DNA of 64,000 bases from GCA-2697345 sp002697345 (GCA_943787605.1 CALSNB010000001.1:496001-560000); one strand, 5' to 3'. Positions 1 through 9,266 are shown, numbered from the stretch's first letter. The notes: generated by a model from the sequence alone, not told the origin. Translations and numbers: made by a program.

Positions 1-189
1 ACTTAAGTTGGATAGGCTCTTAGAGTTACCGTAACCAGGTAGATTTAACGAGATAACTCTATGAGATCCGCTGAGCTTCTCAAGTTGTGGTTTAAAACTG
101 TCAGAATTGCCACCTATCCCATGAAGAAAAATAATTGGGATTTCAGAATTTCCATAATCTTGATAGGTTATTCCACAGACTTCTTTCAT
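1..189 (-). CDS. Alpha/beta-hydrolase, N-terminal 63 residues (runs off window edge); possible NicD
   Basis: Reading leftward from an ATG at 187-189, an open frame continues to the window edge and begins MKEVCGITYQDYGN. It contains the strand-turn motif IIFLHGIGGNSDSF (oxyanion-hole HG region) and LNLPGYGNSK, typical of the first third of alpha/beta-hydrolases. The nucleophile elbow and catalytic Asp/His lie outside the window. Its start overlaps the stop of the nicX-like frame by ATGA, so the two are co-transcribed and translationally coupled. In the known aerobic nicotinate pathway the dioxygenase NicX makes N-formylmaleamate, and the alpha/beta-hydrolase NicD deformylates it. That makes NicD a reasonable inference, but a generic esterase or enol-lactonase is equally compatible with 63 residues. 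Confidence 0.7.
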   Translation of the reverse strand, partial: MKEVCGITYQDYGNSEIPIIFLHGIGGNSDSFKPQLEKLSGSHRVISLNLPGYGNSKSLSNLS

Positions 190-590
190 TCCACAAGGGC
201 CCCATCAACCACAACCTTTTTCCCATCAATACTGATGGTGCACCCCATCATTGGCAGATCAAAGTGACCATCTGTAAATCTATTAGCAAATTCATTTGCT
301 CCGGTAGAATAAAGAAAATTCCCGGCTAAAGACCTTAATTCTGTACCGTTTAAGTCTTTCTTATCGTACATAGTTAGTGACTCGTAGCGAGATAGTTTGT
401 TCAGTCCCCAACCCACGTGACTAGTAGCATAACAATTCTTGTCTCCAAAAGATGAAAGGTAGTTTGACATTAGTTTCGCATCTGACCCTGTGCCATCAAT
501 GGAAACAACATAGTCACTTTCTATCATTAGTTTCACCTCAGATTCAAAGTATTTCTTAAAAGTAAGGTTAATGTCACCAGGCTGTAGAGA
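186..590 (-). pseudogene. nicX: NicX-like 2,5-dihydroxypyridine dioxygenase, C-terminal part (after frameshift)
   Basis: This frame carries the C-terminal third of the NicX-like protein whose N-terminal part lies at 574-1224. It is open from about 590 and reads LQPGDINLTFKKYF, then a Met at 534-536 (MIESDYVVSIDGTG region), SHVGWG and TDGHFDLPM. The His of SHVGWG and the His and Asp of HFD correspond to the iron ligands of NicX. Family knowledge: M29-fold, non-haem Fe(II), ring cleavage of 2,5-dihydroxypyridine to N-formylmaleamate. The end looks natural (SIDGKKVVVDGALVE). Dropping one base near 588 joins both frames into a protein of about 345 residues, the usual NicX length. Either a recent pseudogene or a sequencing error; the intact motifs favour recent or artefactual. 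Confidence 0.7.
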
Positions 591-1224
591 CTAATGTTCC
601 ATTTACACTTCCTGCTGCTGGAAAGGACACGACTAATCCTCCAGGCCAATGGGCTAATGTCCCAGGTTTATCTGTAAACCCCCAGACACCAACCGTATTG
701 TTTCCTTTCATGTCGACACTTAAGTTGGTTCCTCGGCTACTAGTAACCCTCATTTCTTTTGATTTCCGGCAAAGCCTAGATGCTTCTAAAGTTTTCTGTT
801 TTAGATCTTCAGTTGGCATTAGTCTCGTTAAAATGTCTGGGTGTTCGTTGGATATAGTCATAATTCTGGTACCAGATTTAAGAATTTTATGCGTCTGAGC
901 AGAGTGCATAAGTCCCTCAAGAGTTAAATCAACAACAAAGTCAGCATCGCATAAGGCAGTCACCGCTTTATCTTGTTCATTTAGGGCTAAAGAGGCGCCA
1001 CTAGACCTGATTATCGCCTCTGAGATTGTTCTGGGACTTGTTACCTTAATTGAGTAAAAGGGTACGCCCATTCTACTCAATGCTAGCTCTGCAAGATTGC
1101 AATTAAGTTCTCTGCTTTGTGTTTCTGATAAGATTATAGCTGTTTCAGATGGGTTTAACTTGCAAGATTTAAAGATACTTTCAAAACTATCTATCCAATG
1201 CAATTCTATACGATCACTTAACAT
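574..1224 (-). pseudogene. nicX: NicX-like 2,5-dihydroxypyridine dioxygenase, N-terminal part (before frameshift)
   Basis: The frame starts at ATG 1224 (MLSDRIELHWIDSF), preferred over an upstream ATG at 1287 because AAGGA sits five bases before it. It covers the N-terminal two thirds of a NicX or aminopeptidase-T-fold protein: the Rossmann-like first domain (ETAIILSETQS, ADFVVDLTLEGLMHS) and the start of the metal-binding domain (GTNLSVDMKGN, WPGGLVVSFPAAGSVNGTLV). It then ends early at TGA 574-576, where the homologous reading continues in the other frame. It would be the first gene of a leftward nic-like operon with the truncated alpha/beta-hydrolase. The product as written would lack all iron ligands. 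No transcription regulator is visible nearby. Confidence 0.7.
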
Positions 1225-1368
1225 ATTTATTCCTTCAGAACTTTTTGCACTCGGCACTATCAGTATATAATTATAACCATACAACAATATAGTAAATTAA
1301 AGGTAAATTATTTTTAAAAAAATTTAAATTATATCTTTTTTGAAAACAAATTTATTTTAGATAAAACC

Positions 1369-3393
1369 TTATTTAGTGTTAAGACCTCTTTGCTCTAAGA
1401 TTGCACTCACCCCAGGCATAGCGCCGCGAAACTTTATATATAAATCTTCTGCAGGGCTTGATCCACCTGATGAATAAATACAGTCATGAAGTAATCTTGC
1501 CGTTGTCGTGTCAAACGGATCTCCAACCTCAGTAAAGGCCATAAATGCGTCAGAATCCATAACCTCCGACCACATATATGAATAGTATCCCGAAGAGTAA
1601 CCATCACCAGAAAAAATATGAGAAAAGTTTGGAGTTGCGTGTCTCATTCCTATCGCTTCGGGCATATTGAGTTCTTTTAAAACTCTGTCTTGTAATTTTA
1701 TAGGATCAATTTCATTTATCTGTTCGTGGAAGGTCAAATCCACTAAAGCAGATGATATGTACTCGACTGTTGAAAACCCCTGGTCAGCATTTCGTGCCTT
1801 GAGAAGTTTTTGGACTAGGGAAGGTGGCATTGGTTCCCCTGTCTCAAAGTGTAAAGCAAACATGTTTAAGACCTCAGGAACTTCGAGCCAATGTTCAAAT
1901 AACTGGCTGGGTAACTCCACGAAATCGCGAGATACTGAAGTACATGAAATAAATGGGTATGTAACATCCGAAAGCATGACATGCAGAGCGTGGCCAAATT
2001 CGTGAAAAAGGGTTGCAGCATCTTGAAAGCTTAAAAGACATGCTTGATTAACTTTTGGTTTTGTGAAGTTACAGACATTTATTGCTACGGGATGTTCTAA
2101 GCCATCAAACTTTGATTGACCTCTCAGAGATGAGCACCAAGCTCCAGATCTTTTGGACGATCGCGCGTAGTAATCCCCAATAAAGATCGCGACATGCTTT
2201 CCAGACCTGGTGACCTCCCAAGCTTTTACATCTGGGTGGTAAAGATCCAATTTGATTGGTTTAAACTCAAGATTGAATAATTTATTTGCACAGTGAAAAC
2301 TTGCGTCAATCATTTTTTCTAGCTGGAAGTACGGCTTTATTTCAGTTTCGTCCAAGGAGTACTCAGTTTGCTTATATTTTTCAGCATAATACCGCCAATC
2401 CCAAGCTTCAAGTGCTTCAGTATTTCCATCTTTAAGCATAATTTTTTGTAAATTTTTTGCGTCAATGTTAGCTTTCTTTTTTGCTGGCTCCCATACAGCC
2501 ATTAAAAGATCACGGACTCTTTTTGGATTTTTAGCCATCTGATTTTCAAGCTTAAAGTCAGCAAAAGAATTATATCCTAGTATATTAGCCCGCTCAGTTC
2601 TTAATGTGAGCGTTTCTTTTGCAATATTGATATTATCGGTGTCACCACCGTTCATCCCCCGACTACTCCAGGCTAGGTATGCTTTTTCTCTAAGTTTTCG
2701 ATTTGAAGAAAATTGAAGGAATGGTTCAAGTATGGATCGGCTTAACGTAAGTGCATACCCCTTAACGTCACGGTCTAATGCCGCTTGGGACATCGAGTTT
2801 ATTACGAACTCTGGCAACCCCTCCAGATCACTCTCATCTAAACTAAGACACCAGCTACTTTCATCTGAAAGAAGGTTTTGAGAAAATTTAGTTCCTAACT
2901 CAGCAAGATTTTGCATTATGTCAGTATACCGTTTTTTCTGTTTTTCGCTTAAGACTGCGCCAGCACGCTTAAACATCTCATAGTAAAGCTCACTTACTCT
3001 GATTTGCTCTTTAGTTAAATTAGATTCATTCCGTTTTTCATAAACTAAAGAGACACGTTCCCACAGTTTATTATTTGTTAAAACCTTTGAGTTAAAAGCT
3101 GCAAGCATTGGAGATATTTTTGTTTGAATACTATTTCTTTTTGGATTGCTGTCTGTCCCTACTAAATTAAAAAAAATTCTTGAAACTTGATCAAGTTCTC
3201 TATCACCTCTTTCCATTTCCTCTATAGTATTTTCAAAGGTCGGGGCCTCTAGATTATTTGAAATTTTTGTAAAATTAGTTTCGGCATTTTCCATGGCTTG
3301 CGTAAAAGCCTCTTCAAAATCGGCATCATTAATCATTGAGAACAGCGGAACTCCGTACGAAGAGTCCCAAGGGGCCAATAGAGTATTTTTCAT
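1369..3393 (-). CDS. dcp: M3 family zinc peptidyl-dipeptidase (Dcp-like)
   Basis: A 674-residue protein with the M3 zinc signature FHEFGHALH near residue 460 and a third ligand Glu about 25 residues later (SRDFVELPSQLFEHW). The N-terminus (PLFSMINDADFEEAFTQAM, APTFENTIEEMERG) is that of the Dcp/oligopeptidase A group, and the length matches Dcp (about 680). It has no signal peptide, so it acts in the cytoplasm or is exported without one. Family role: removal of C-terminal dipeptides or cleavage of short oligopeptides in peptide turnover. It is a single-gene unit: 144 bases separate it from the nicX-like start and 232 from the next gene. PrlC-type oligopeptidase A is the alternative; Dcp fits the N-terminus better. 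Confidence 0.88.
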   Translation of the reverse strand: MKNTLLAPWDSSYGVPLFSMINDADFEEAFTQAMENAETNFTKISNNLEAPTFENTIEEMERGDRELDQVSRIFFNLVGTDSNPKRNSIQTKISPMLAAFNSKVLTNNKLWERVSLVYEKRNESNLTKEQIRVSELYYEMFKRAGAVLSEKQKKRYTDIMQNLAELGTKFSQNLLSDESSWCLSLDESDLEGLPEFVINSMSQAALDRDVKGYALTLSRSILEPFLQFSSNRKLREKAYLAWSSRGMNGGDTDNINIAKETLTLRTERANILGYNSFADFKLENQMAKNPKRVRDLLMAVWEPAKKKANIDAKNLQKIMLKDGNTEALEAWDWRYYAEKYKQTEYSLDETEIKPYFQLEKMIDASFHCANKLFNLEFKPIKLDLYHPDVKAWEVTRSGKHVAIFIGDYYARSSKRSGAWCSSLRGQSKFDGLEHPVAINVCNFTKPKVNQACLLSFQDAATLFHEFGHALHVMLSDVTYPFISCTSVSRDFVELPSQLFEHWLEVPEVLNMFALHFETGEPMPPSLVQKLLKARNADQGFSTVEYISSALVDLTFHEQINEIDPIKLQDRVLKELNMPEAIGMRHATPNFSHIFSGDGYSSGYYSYMWSEVMDSDAFMAFTEVGDPFDTTTARLLHDCIYSSGGSSPAEDLYIKFRGAMPGVSAILEQRGLNTK

Positions 3394-3625
3394 TTAATTT
3401 CTCCACTACATACTAATGTTAGGTTTTTAAAAGGGGAATTAATTCTAAGTGTTGTTATCAAGGACAGCGGACAATGACTAGTAAGAAGAGTAGAATTTTG
3501 TAGTCAAGTTTAGTTGGTCGGAGTATTAACGAAAATACTAGGTTACTTCATTAGGTTTAATTTGTAGGGCAAGCAGTCAGTTGGCGATTATTAAATATTT
3601 AAATTACTTTTTTAGGGTGTGTTAA

Positions 3626-3949
3626 TTGAAGAGTTTATTACCATTAGTCATTAGTCTTTCATTGTTTCCATATGGTTGTTTTGCCACAGAATTTTCATTT
3701 GGTTGCTGGAGAGGGGTAGAGAAAATGGTTGGGGTTTGGGATGACTCAAACAAAACAATTTTACTATATGGCAATAAATTCTCATTAATACGTGCCAGTA
3801 AAGACATGGTTCAATTTAACTTAGTAAGCAGTACTGAGCATGTTGAAATCCTAATAAAGGCCGATGGAAGTTATAGTGAGAAACATGGCGACCTACCGTG
3901 GAAAACTTTCAAAGAGGTAGATTGTATCTTGAATTTCAAAAATCTTTAA
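3626..3949 (+). CDS. Small hypothetical secreted protein
   Basis: A 107-residue frame begins with TTG at 3626, with AGGG about 9 bases upstream. The first 20 residues form a convincing signal peptide (K, then a Leu/Ile/Val-rich core, cut near CFA-TEF), so the mature protein of about 87 residues would be periplasmic or extracellular. It has two Cys in the mature part, which could form a disulfide, and alternating hydrophobic residues (TILLYGNKFSLIRAS, MVQFNLVSSTEHVEILIKADG) suggesting a small beta-rich fold. I recognise no family. It stands alone between two leftward transcription units. A shorter opposite-strand frame overlaps it but lacks a signal peptide or other support. Confidence 0.5.
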   Translation: MKSLLPLVISLSLFPYGCFATEFSFGCWRGVEKMVGVWDDSNKTILLYGNKFSLIRASKDMVQFNLVSSTEHVEILIKADGSYSEKHGDLPWKTFKEVDCILNFKNL

Positions 3950-4028
3950 TTTTTATTTAACTATTACTTTTAATGATGTAGCAAAATGAAAATTTATCTA
4001 TAAGTTTACTCTTACAAATTAATTGACA

Positions 4029-5027
4029 TTATACTTTTAGAACAACATTTCCAATTATTGTTTTTGCTTCTACCATCTCGTGAGCAGTGGAAATCTCACT
4101 TATTGGTAAAACTTTTCCTATAGCAACTTTAAACTTTCCAGCCTCACATAACTCTTGAAGATCCCTTTGGCATTGCTGTTCCGCTTCTAAGGGTAAATTG
4201 AAGCTTTGTATTAAGTTAATTTGACCGCCTTTTGCGGCTAATTTATAATATGGAAAGGTTGGATTAGGTACTGTTGTTGATGAGTATGCAGCAATTATAC
4301 CATTGGGTTTAAGTAGATCTATGTCGGTTTCTATATTGCCTCCAAATTCAATCTCGATAATACGGTCGACGCCCAAACCTTTAGTGATATCCATAATTTC
4401 TTTTTTAAAGCTAAGATCATGGCGGTTAACCACGTGATGAGCACCAGCATCTAATGCATGTGACATCCGTTCTTTTGATCCTGCTGTCGCAATAACTGTG
4501 GCACCAAACTGAGAAGCTAACTGGACAGCAAAATTCCCAACTACACCACCCGCGCCTTGAACCAGAATTAACTTATTATCAATAGGTCCATCTGCAAAAA
4601 CAGCTCTGTGTGAAGTTCTTAATGGCACCCCTAAGCATGCACCTTCCTCAAATGTAATATTATCTGGCAATTTGGACACTTGGGTTGCTGGTACCGCAAT
4701 AAACTGTGCCGCAGTCCCAAAAGCTCTTCCAGGTCCAGAATATCCCCCTTGTGCATTCCAAATCCAAACAGAGTTTCCAATTAAGTCAGTTGGTAGATTA
4801 CTTCCAACCTGTACGATATGTCCCGCTCCGTCTGAATGAGGAATAATTAATGGAAATGGTAAGTTTTTATTTTGCCATCCGGCACGTCGTTTTACATCTG
4901 ATGGATTTATTCCAGATGCTTTAACTGAGATCAGTACTTCATTGGCGGTAGGCTTTGGAGTTTCTAAATCACCGTTAATTAAGACGTCTCTCGCTGTACC
5001 CGTTTTTTTATAATATGCAGCTTTCAT
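4029..5027 (-). CDS. Zinc-independent quinone oxidoreductase (MDR superfamily)
   Basis: A 332-residue medium-chain dehydrogenase/reductase of the NADPH:quinone oxidoreductase (zeta-crystallin) type. The GroES-like N-terminal half contains ASGINPSDVKRRAGW. The Rossmann half contains VQGAGGVVGNFAVQLA (about residues 155-170), the NADPH-binding AxxGxxG variant. No structural or catalytic zinc Cys cluster is visible. Family role: NADPH-dependent one- or two-electron reduction of quinones or enones; substrate not predictable. The ATG overlaps the stop of the MFS gene by one base (TAATG), so it is the distal gene of the leftward operon starting near 13580. It may detoxify a reactive intermediate of that pathway. 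Confidence 0.85.
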   Translation of the reverse strand: MKAAYYKKTGTARDVLINGDLETPKPTANEVLISVKASGINPSDVKRRAGWQNKNLPFPLIIPHSDGAGHIVQVGSNLPTDLIGNSVWIWNAQGGYSGPGRAFGTAAQFIAVPATQVSKLPDNITFEEGACLGVPLRTSHRAVFADGPIDNKLILVQGAGGVVGNFAVQLASQFGATVIATAGSKERMSHALDAGAHHVVNRHDLSFKKEIMDITKGLGVDRIIEIEFGGNIETDIDLLKPNGIIAAYSSTTVPNPTFPYYKLAAKGGQINLIQSFNLPLEAEQQCQRDLQELCEAGKFKVAIGKVLPISEISTAHEMVEAKTIIGNVVLKV

Positions 5028-6226
5028 TAAGTTCTCTCCTTAAATGCTTTAATCAATAGAGCTACCACTGATGCCACACCGCATATCCCAACTGAGTAAA
5101 ATGCATATTTGTAGCCATAAGATAATGCTATGAGGCCAAACCCGAGAGGAGCCAGCATATACGTTATGAATGTAAAAAAAGTAGACGCTGATGTGGCCTC
5201 ACTAACGTCATGGTTATGAGCTACGTTAGTAACTTCTGTCATAAATAACCCATTCCAGCTAGCAATAGACACTCCAATCAATGCCATCGCTGGGAATAAG
5301 AAAAATGGAGAAAAATCATTATTTAAAATTGTTAGAATATAAATTCCAAATGGTCCCATTAAGCCTAATACTATCAAGACAGAGCGTGGTGAAAAAAATC
5401 GATCAGCTAATACGCCAACAGAAATTCGACCTGCAAAACTAGCAACTTGCATGGTAGCGTATAGTCCGCCAACGAGAACCAAGGGCATCTTTAATTCGGT
5501 CATTAAATATGTAGTCAGAAAGGTAAAGACCCCACCCTGGATTGACGCATAGCCTATACTGACAAACGTAATGAGTGGTAAACCAGGAATTTTATTTAAG
5601 ATTTTAAAAGGACTTAGTAGGTTTAAGGGATTAAATAAATTAAAAAATTTGAACTTAACCCTCTCTTTTGAATCGTTAATCTTCCCTTTTACTATTGTAA
5701 GAAACAATCCGGTTGCTACCGCTGGCAACACAATTACTAGGAGAGCAATTTCCCAACCATATAAACTTGCAATGCTGCCTCCAGCAAGTCCAGCTAACGC
5801 TCCACCAACTGGAACACCTGCCATGCGAATAGAAAAAAGTGTTCCCCATAATCTCTTGGGCGTATGAACAGCTAAAATCTGACTTCCTGCTGGCGCTGTA
5901 ATAGCATACCCAAAACCCATTATTACGGCCGCGGCAAATATAAGAAAAGGTTGATGAAAGAATAGTAACATGGCGCCAAACGGGGCTAAGAAACAACCAA
6001 ATATTAGGGCTCTAACTGGACCAAAACTAGGTAAAATAACATTATTTGCAGAGAAAAACCAAACAGACCCAAGTCCACTTAAACCTCCGATTATACCAAC
6101 TGTTTCAGGGGATAAACCTGCTGCTGAGATATAAAGTGGTGCTAGAACTAATTTTCCGTGGTTTATTATGGCTAGTGCCATTTGTGGAAATAAAACACAC
6201 AGAAATGGCAGCCATACTTTACTCAT
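5027..6226 (-). CDS. Major facilitator superfamily permease
   Basis: A 399-residue, very hydrophobic protein with about 12 predicted membrane helices in two halves and a basic central loop (KGKINDSKERVKFKF) near residue 185. The glycine-rich helices (GIIGGLSGLGSVWF, GGALAGLAGGSIASLYG) are typical of MFS carriers. No substrate-diagnostic motif is recognised, so it could import a catabolic substrate or export a product. It follows the cyclic-imidase-like gene by 39 bases and is coupled to the quinone oxidoreductase by a one-base stop-start overlap. This places it in the same leftward operon as the peptide-type ABC transporter. Confidence 0.85.
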   Translation of the reverse strand: MSKVWLPFLCVLFPQMALAIINHGKLVLAPLYISAAGLSPETVGIIGGLSGLGSVWFFSANNVILPSFGPVRALIFGCFLAPFGAMLLFFHQPFLIFAAAVIMGFGYAITAPAGSQILAVHTPKRLWGTLFSIRMAGVPVGGALAGLAGGSIASLYGWEIALLVIVLPAVATGLFLTIVKGKINDSKERVKFKFFNLFNPLNLLSPFKILNKIPGLPLITFVSIGYASIQGGVFTFLTTYLMTELKMPLVLVGGLYATMQVASFAGRISVGVLADRFFSPRSVLIVLGLMGPFGIYILTILNNDFSPFFLFPAMALIGVSIASWNGLFMTEVTNVAHNHDVSEATSASTFFTFITYMLAPLGFGLIALSYGYKYAFYSVGICGVASVVALLIKAFKERT

Positions 6227-6265
6227 TTAGTTTAAATCCTATAGCTCTCTAACATACTGGAGTAA

Positions 6266-7186
6266 TTATCCAGGTGCGTGTTCGTGGCAATATCTAGCTA
6301 TATCTGCATGTGTAGCAAGCCATACGTCCGGATGAGAGCTAATGTGCTGTAAGAGTTCCTCTAAGACCTGAATTCTGGATCTATGACCTATAAAGTGAGG
6401 ATGCATAGTTAAAAGAAATAACCCATTGTCAGCATAAGCACCATCAAACTCACGTTTGAATACTTCGAGCACACCAGATGGAGGAGTGTAAGGCCTAAGT
6501 CCTGTAAAACGATCCATTGCCCAGTAAGGGGCATCGTCTCGTATCCATTCAACAGGTAACTCAACTACTCCGGTAGGTTCACCGTTCTCTAAAATCTCGT
6601 ATGGATCATCATCAGCCATAAGAGAGCTATCATAGATAAGGCCCATTTCACGAGTAATTTCCATCGTATGTTGCGAGAAATCCCAAGAGGGTGTTCGAAT
6701 GCCAACCGGCCGCACACCTGTTATTTCCTCTAACTTATCGGCAGAACGCATTTGTAGCTCTCGTTCATCCTCGGGCGCTAATGCACTGTTAAGTTCGTGG
6801 ATCCAGGAGTGAATGGCTACTTCGTGACCCTCTGCAATAACCCGCTTTTGTTCATCCGGATAAAGCATTGCAATTACAGCTGGGACAAAAAATGTTGCTT
6901 GAGCATGATATTTTTTCAGGACATCTAATACTCTTGGTACCCCAACACGATTGCCGTACTCACCTTGACTTAATTTTCCTGGTGAGTGATGGCCCCACCT
7001 TAGAGTTTGGGTTTCATGGTCAGAGTCAAAAGAAAGTGCAACAGCTACTTTGGCCCCATTTGGCCATTGAGCAGGCTTCATACTTTTCCCAGCACGGATT
7101 TTGTTAACGACACCTCTCCATTTTTCTTCCGGCCACCGCCAGCTTTCTGGTTGTTCTGGGATTATGTGCCCTGTGTCCTTACTCAT
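6266..7186 (-). CDS. NodB-fold (polysaccharide deacetylase family) hydrolase, probable cyclic imide or amide hydrolase
   Basis: A 306-residue NodB-homology protein. Visible catalytic elements are LSFDSDHET (first Asp/metal motif, about residue 53), GHEVAIHSWIHE (metal His pair, about 120-130), RTPSWDFS (motif 3) and LTMHPHF near residue 270. The stretch QGEYGNRVGVPRVLDVLKKY and overall length match the cytosolic PuuE/HpPgdA/cyclic-imidase branch rather than secreted chitin or peptidoglycan deacetylases, and there is no signal peptide. GAGGAG precedes the ATG by seven bases. It lies 45 bases after the ABC ATPase gene in the same operon. Inference: hydrolysis of a small imported cyclic amide or imide (allantoin-, succinimide- or hydantoin-like). 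The substrate is unproven. Confidence 0.8.
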   Translation of the reverse strand: MSKDTGHIIPEQPESWRWPEEKWRGVVNKIRAGKSMKPAQWPNGAKVAVALSFDSDHETQTLRWGHHSPGKLSQGEYGNRVGVPRVLDVLKKYHAQATFFVPAVIAMLYPDEQKRVIAEGHEVAIHSWIHELNSALAPEDERELQMRSADKLEEITGVRPVGIRTPSWDFSQHTMEITREMGLIYDSSLMADDDPYEILENGEPTGVVELPVEWIRDDAPYWAMDRFTGLRPYTPPSGVLEVFKREFDGAYADNGLFLLTMHPHFIGHRSRIQVLEELLQHISSHPDVWLATHADIARYCHEHAPG

Positions 7187-7231
7187 GGGGATCTCCTCTG
7201 GGTGATTGGTTATATTTATGGTTTGGAGGTA

Positions 7232-8242
7232 CTATGTATTATAACATGCTACAGAGTGCTCTCCATCTGTATTAATTAAGGGTGGTGGCGATTGTAAGCA
7301 TTGATCTGTTTTTTTCGGGCATCGTGTTCTAAAGCTACACCCTGATGGAAGATTACTTGGGTCTGGTGGCTCACCTTCAAGCCAAAAGTTTTCTGTTACC
7401 TTTTTACCGCCAATGACAGGAATAGCTGATAATAATGACTGAGTGTAGGGATGCCTTGGATCAGAAAAAAGCTTCTCCGTTTCATTGATTTCAACAATTT
7501 TTCCAAGATACATAACAGCTACACGATCACAAATCATCCGCACAACTGATAAATCATGGCTAATAAATATATAGGTAAGATTAAACTGCTTTTGAAGATC
7601 AAGAAATAAATTCAAGATTGTTGCTTGCACAGATACATCCAGCCCTGAAGTTGGCTCATCCAGTACTATAAGGCTAGGATGTAGAGTTAAAATCCTGGCA
7701 AGGCCTATTCGGCGCTGTTGACCTCCAGATATTTCGTGTGGGTAGAGATCGAGGTGTGCTTCTGGAAGATTGACAGCTTTTAAAATTGCTTTTACGCGCT
7801 CCTCACGCTCATCTTTTGTAAGAGTTGTGTGAATCTCCAGCGGTTCATGTAATGATTTCCCAATTTTCCACCTTGGATCAAGTGAAGCGCCAGGATCTTG
7901 GTATGTATATTGGAGCCTACGTCTTAATTGTCTAGATTCAGAGGGATTAAGATGACCAATTTCACTCCCCTCAAAGTTAACTGTTCCTTCTGTTAGCTTA
8001 TGTATTCCCATAATGGTTTTACCAAGGGTTGATTTTCCACATCCAGATTCCCCGACAACCCCTACGATTTCTCCCTTATTAACTGTTAGAGAGACATTAT
8101 CTAGAGCTTTCAACCAGCCAGTTTGTCGGTTCCATGAGTTGTTTATTGGAAACCATTTGGAAAAATTCTTTACACCTAAAATAGGCTCCCCTGTTGGAAT
8201 TTCTACTCCACCTAAATTATCATTTATATTATTTGACGACAT
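7232..8242 (-). CDS. Oligopeptide-type ABC transporter ATP-binding protein (DppF/OppF-like)
   Basis: A 336-residue ABC ATPase with Walker A GESGCGKST near residue 67, signature SGGQQRR, Walker B LIVLDEPT and a switch His (ISHD). The C-terminal oligopeptide-transporter extension contains the Cys-rich iron-sulfur-type motif (GCSFRTRCPKKTDQC). It energises the importer encoded by the four genes before it and overlaps the first ATPase gene by 14 bases. Expected complex: DppBC permease heterodimer, DppD-DppF ATPase heterodimer and the periplasmic binding protein. The substrate is set by the binding protein, not this subunit. The next gene downstream is the NodB-fold hydrolase. Confidence 0.93.
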   Translation of the reverse strand: MSSNNINDNLGGVEIPTGEPILGVKNFSKWFPINNSWNRQTGWLKALDNVSLTVNKGEIVGVVGESGCGKSTLGKTIMGIHKLTEGTVNFEGSEIGHLNPSESRQLRRRLQYTYQDPGASLDPRWKIGKSLHEPLEIHTTLTKDEREERVKAILKAVNLPEAHLDLYPHEISGGQQRRIGLARILTLHPSLIVLDEPTSGLDVSVQATILNLFLDLQKQFNLTYIFISHDLSVVRMICDRVAVMYLGKIVEINETEKLFSDPRHPYTQSLLSAIPVIGGKKVTENFWLEGEPPDPSNLPSGCSFRTRCPKKTDQCLQSPPPLINTDGEHSVACYNT

Positions 8243-9266
8243 TTTTTGTTTCCTTAGCCGATGCTGATTTGCTATTAAAGCATCTTAGCATATGTCCTTT
8301 TTTTGGCCACGTAACCTCTGGTCTCAGTTTAGCACATTCACTCTTAGCCACCTCACAACGAGGGTGAAAACGACATCCTGATGGTGGATTTATTAGTGCA
8401 GGGATTTGACCAGGTATTCCCTTTAAATCTTGAGAGTTATTTGGTAAACTTTGTAAGAGTTTTTGTGTATAAGGATGACGTGGCTGAGAGAAAAAATCTT
8501 TTGAAATAGCTGTTTCCACCTCTTGCCCTGCGTACATCACAGTTATCCTATCACATATCTCGTAGGCAGCACCTAAATCATGTGTGGTAAACAAGACTGA
8601 GACACCTCTATCTACAGCTACGCTCCGAAGTAACTTTAAGATTTGCGCTTGAATGGTTACATCAAGGGCTGTCGTAGGTTCATCAGCTATAATCATCCTT
8701 GGTTCGGGCAGTAGCGCCATTGCTATCATAAGGCGTTGTCTTTGACCTCCTGACACTTCGTGAGGATATTTTCGTAAAATTCCCTCTGGGTCAGGAAGTT
8801 GTACAGTATGGAGAAGATCAATAATCCGTTTTCTATCTGTTATTTTCCGTGATTTTTTGTACCTCGTGAAGTATTTTCCTTTAACACTGTCAGGTGATTT
8901 CCACTTCATTAAATCCATCATTTGAGCGCCAATAGTAAATACTGGGTTAAATGATGTAAGGGGATCTTGAGGTATAAAAGTTATAAGTTTACCGCGAATA
9001 TTATCGGCAAGGTCTTTTGGTGAGAGTTTAAGCAATTCATTATTATCAAAACTTATTTTTCCAGAAGAAATCCTAGCTGAATTTTTTGGTAATACACCCA
9101 AAATAGCTCTAGCCAAGGTTGTTTTTCCACATCCTGACTCACCTACCAGACCGACAATTTCTCCAGACATTATTTCAAAATTCACTTTATCTAAGACTTT
9201 TGCTAAACCCTGCTCTGTGTCAAATCCGACCTCCAAGCCCTTAACCGACAATAATGTGTTATCCAC
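8229..9266 (-). CDS. Oligopeptide-type ABC transporter ATP-binding protein (DppD/OppD-like)
   Basis: An ABC ATPase of about 345 residues from the chosen GTG start at 9266, which GGAGG precedes by seven bases. Longer frames upstream would run into the permease gene. It shows Walker A GESGCGKTT, signature SGGQRQR, Walker B MIIADEPT, and the C-terminal oligopeptide/dipeptide transporter domain with Cys motif GCRFHPRCEVAKSEC. The start overlaps the DppC-like stop by eight bases (GTGGATAA), which implies translational coupling. It pairs with the DppF-like ATPase immediately downstream to drive import. Confidence 0.92.
   Translation of the reverse strand: MDNTLLSVKGLEVGFDTEQGLAKVLDKVNFEIMSGEIVGLVGESGCGKTTLARAILGVLPKNSARISSGKISFDNNELLKLSPKDLADNIRGKLITFIPQDPLTSFNPVFTIGAQMMDLMKWKSPDSVKGKYFTRYKKSRKITDRKRIIDLLHTVQLPDPEGILRKYPHEVSGGQRQRLMIAMALLPEPRMIIADEPTTALDVTIQAQILKLLRSVAVDRGVSVLFTTHDLGAAYEICDRITVMYAGQEVETAISKDFFSQPRHPYTQKLLQSLPNNSQDLKGIPGQIPALINPPSGCRFHPRCEVAKSECAKLRPEVTWPKKGHMLRCFNSKSASAKETKNVVK

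Noticed and set aside
3622..3807. 61-codon minus-strand frame overlapping the small secreted protein gene
   Set aside because: It has no signal peptide, domain or good start site, whereas the plus-strand frame has a clear signal peptide.
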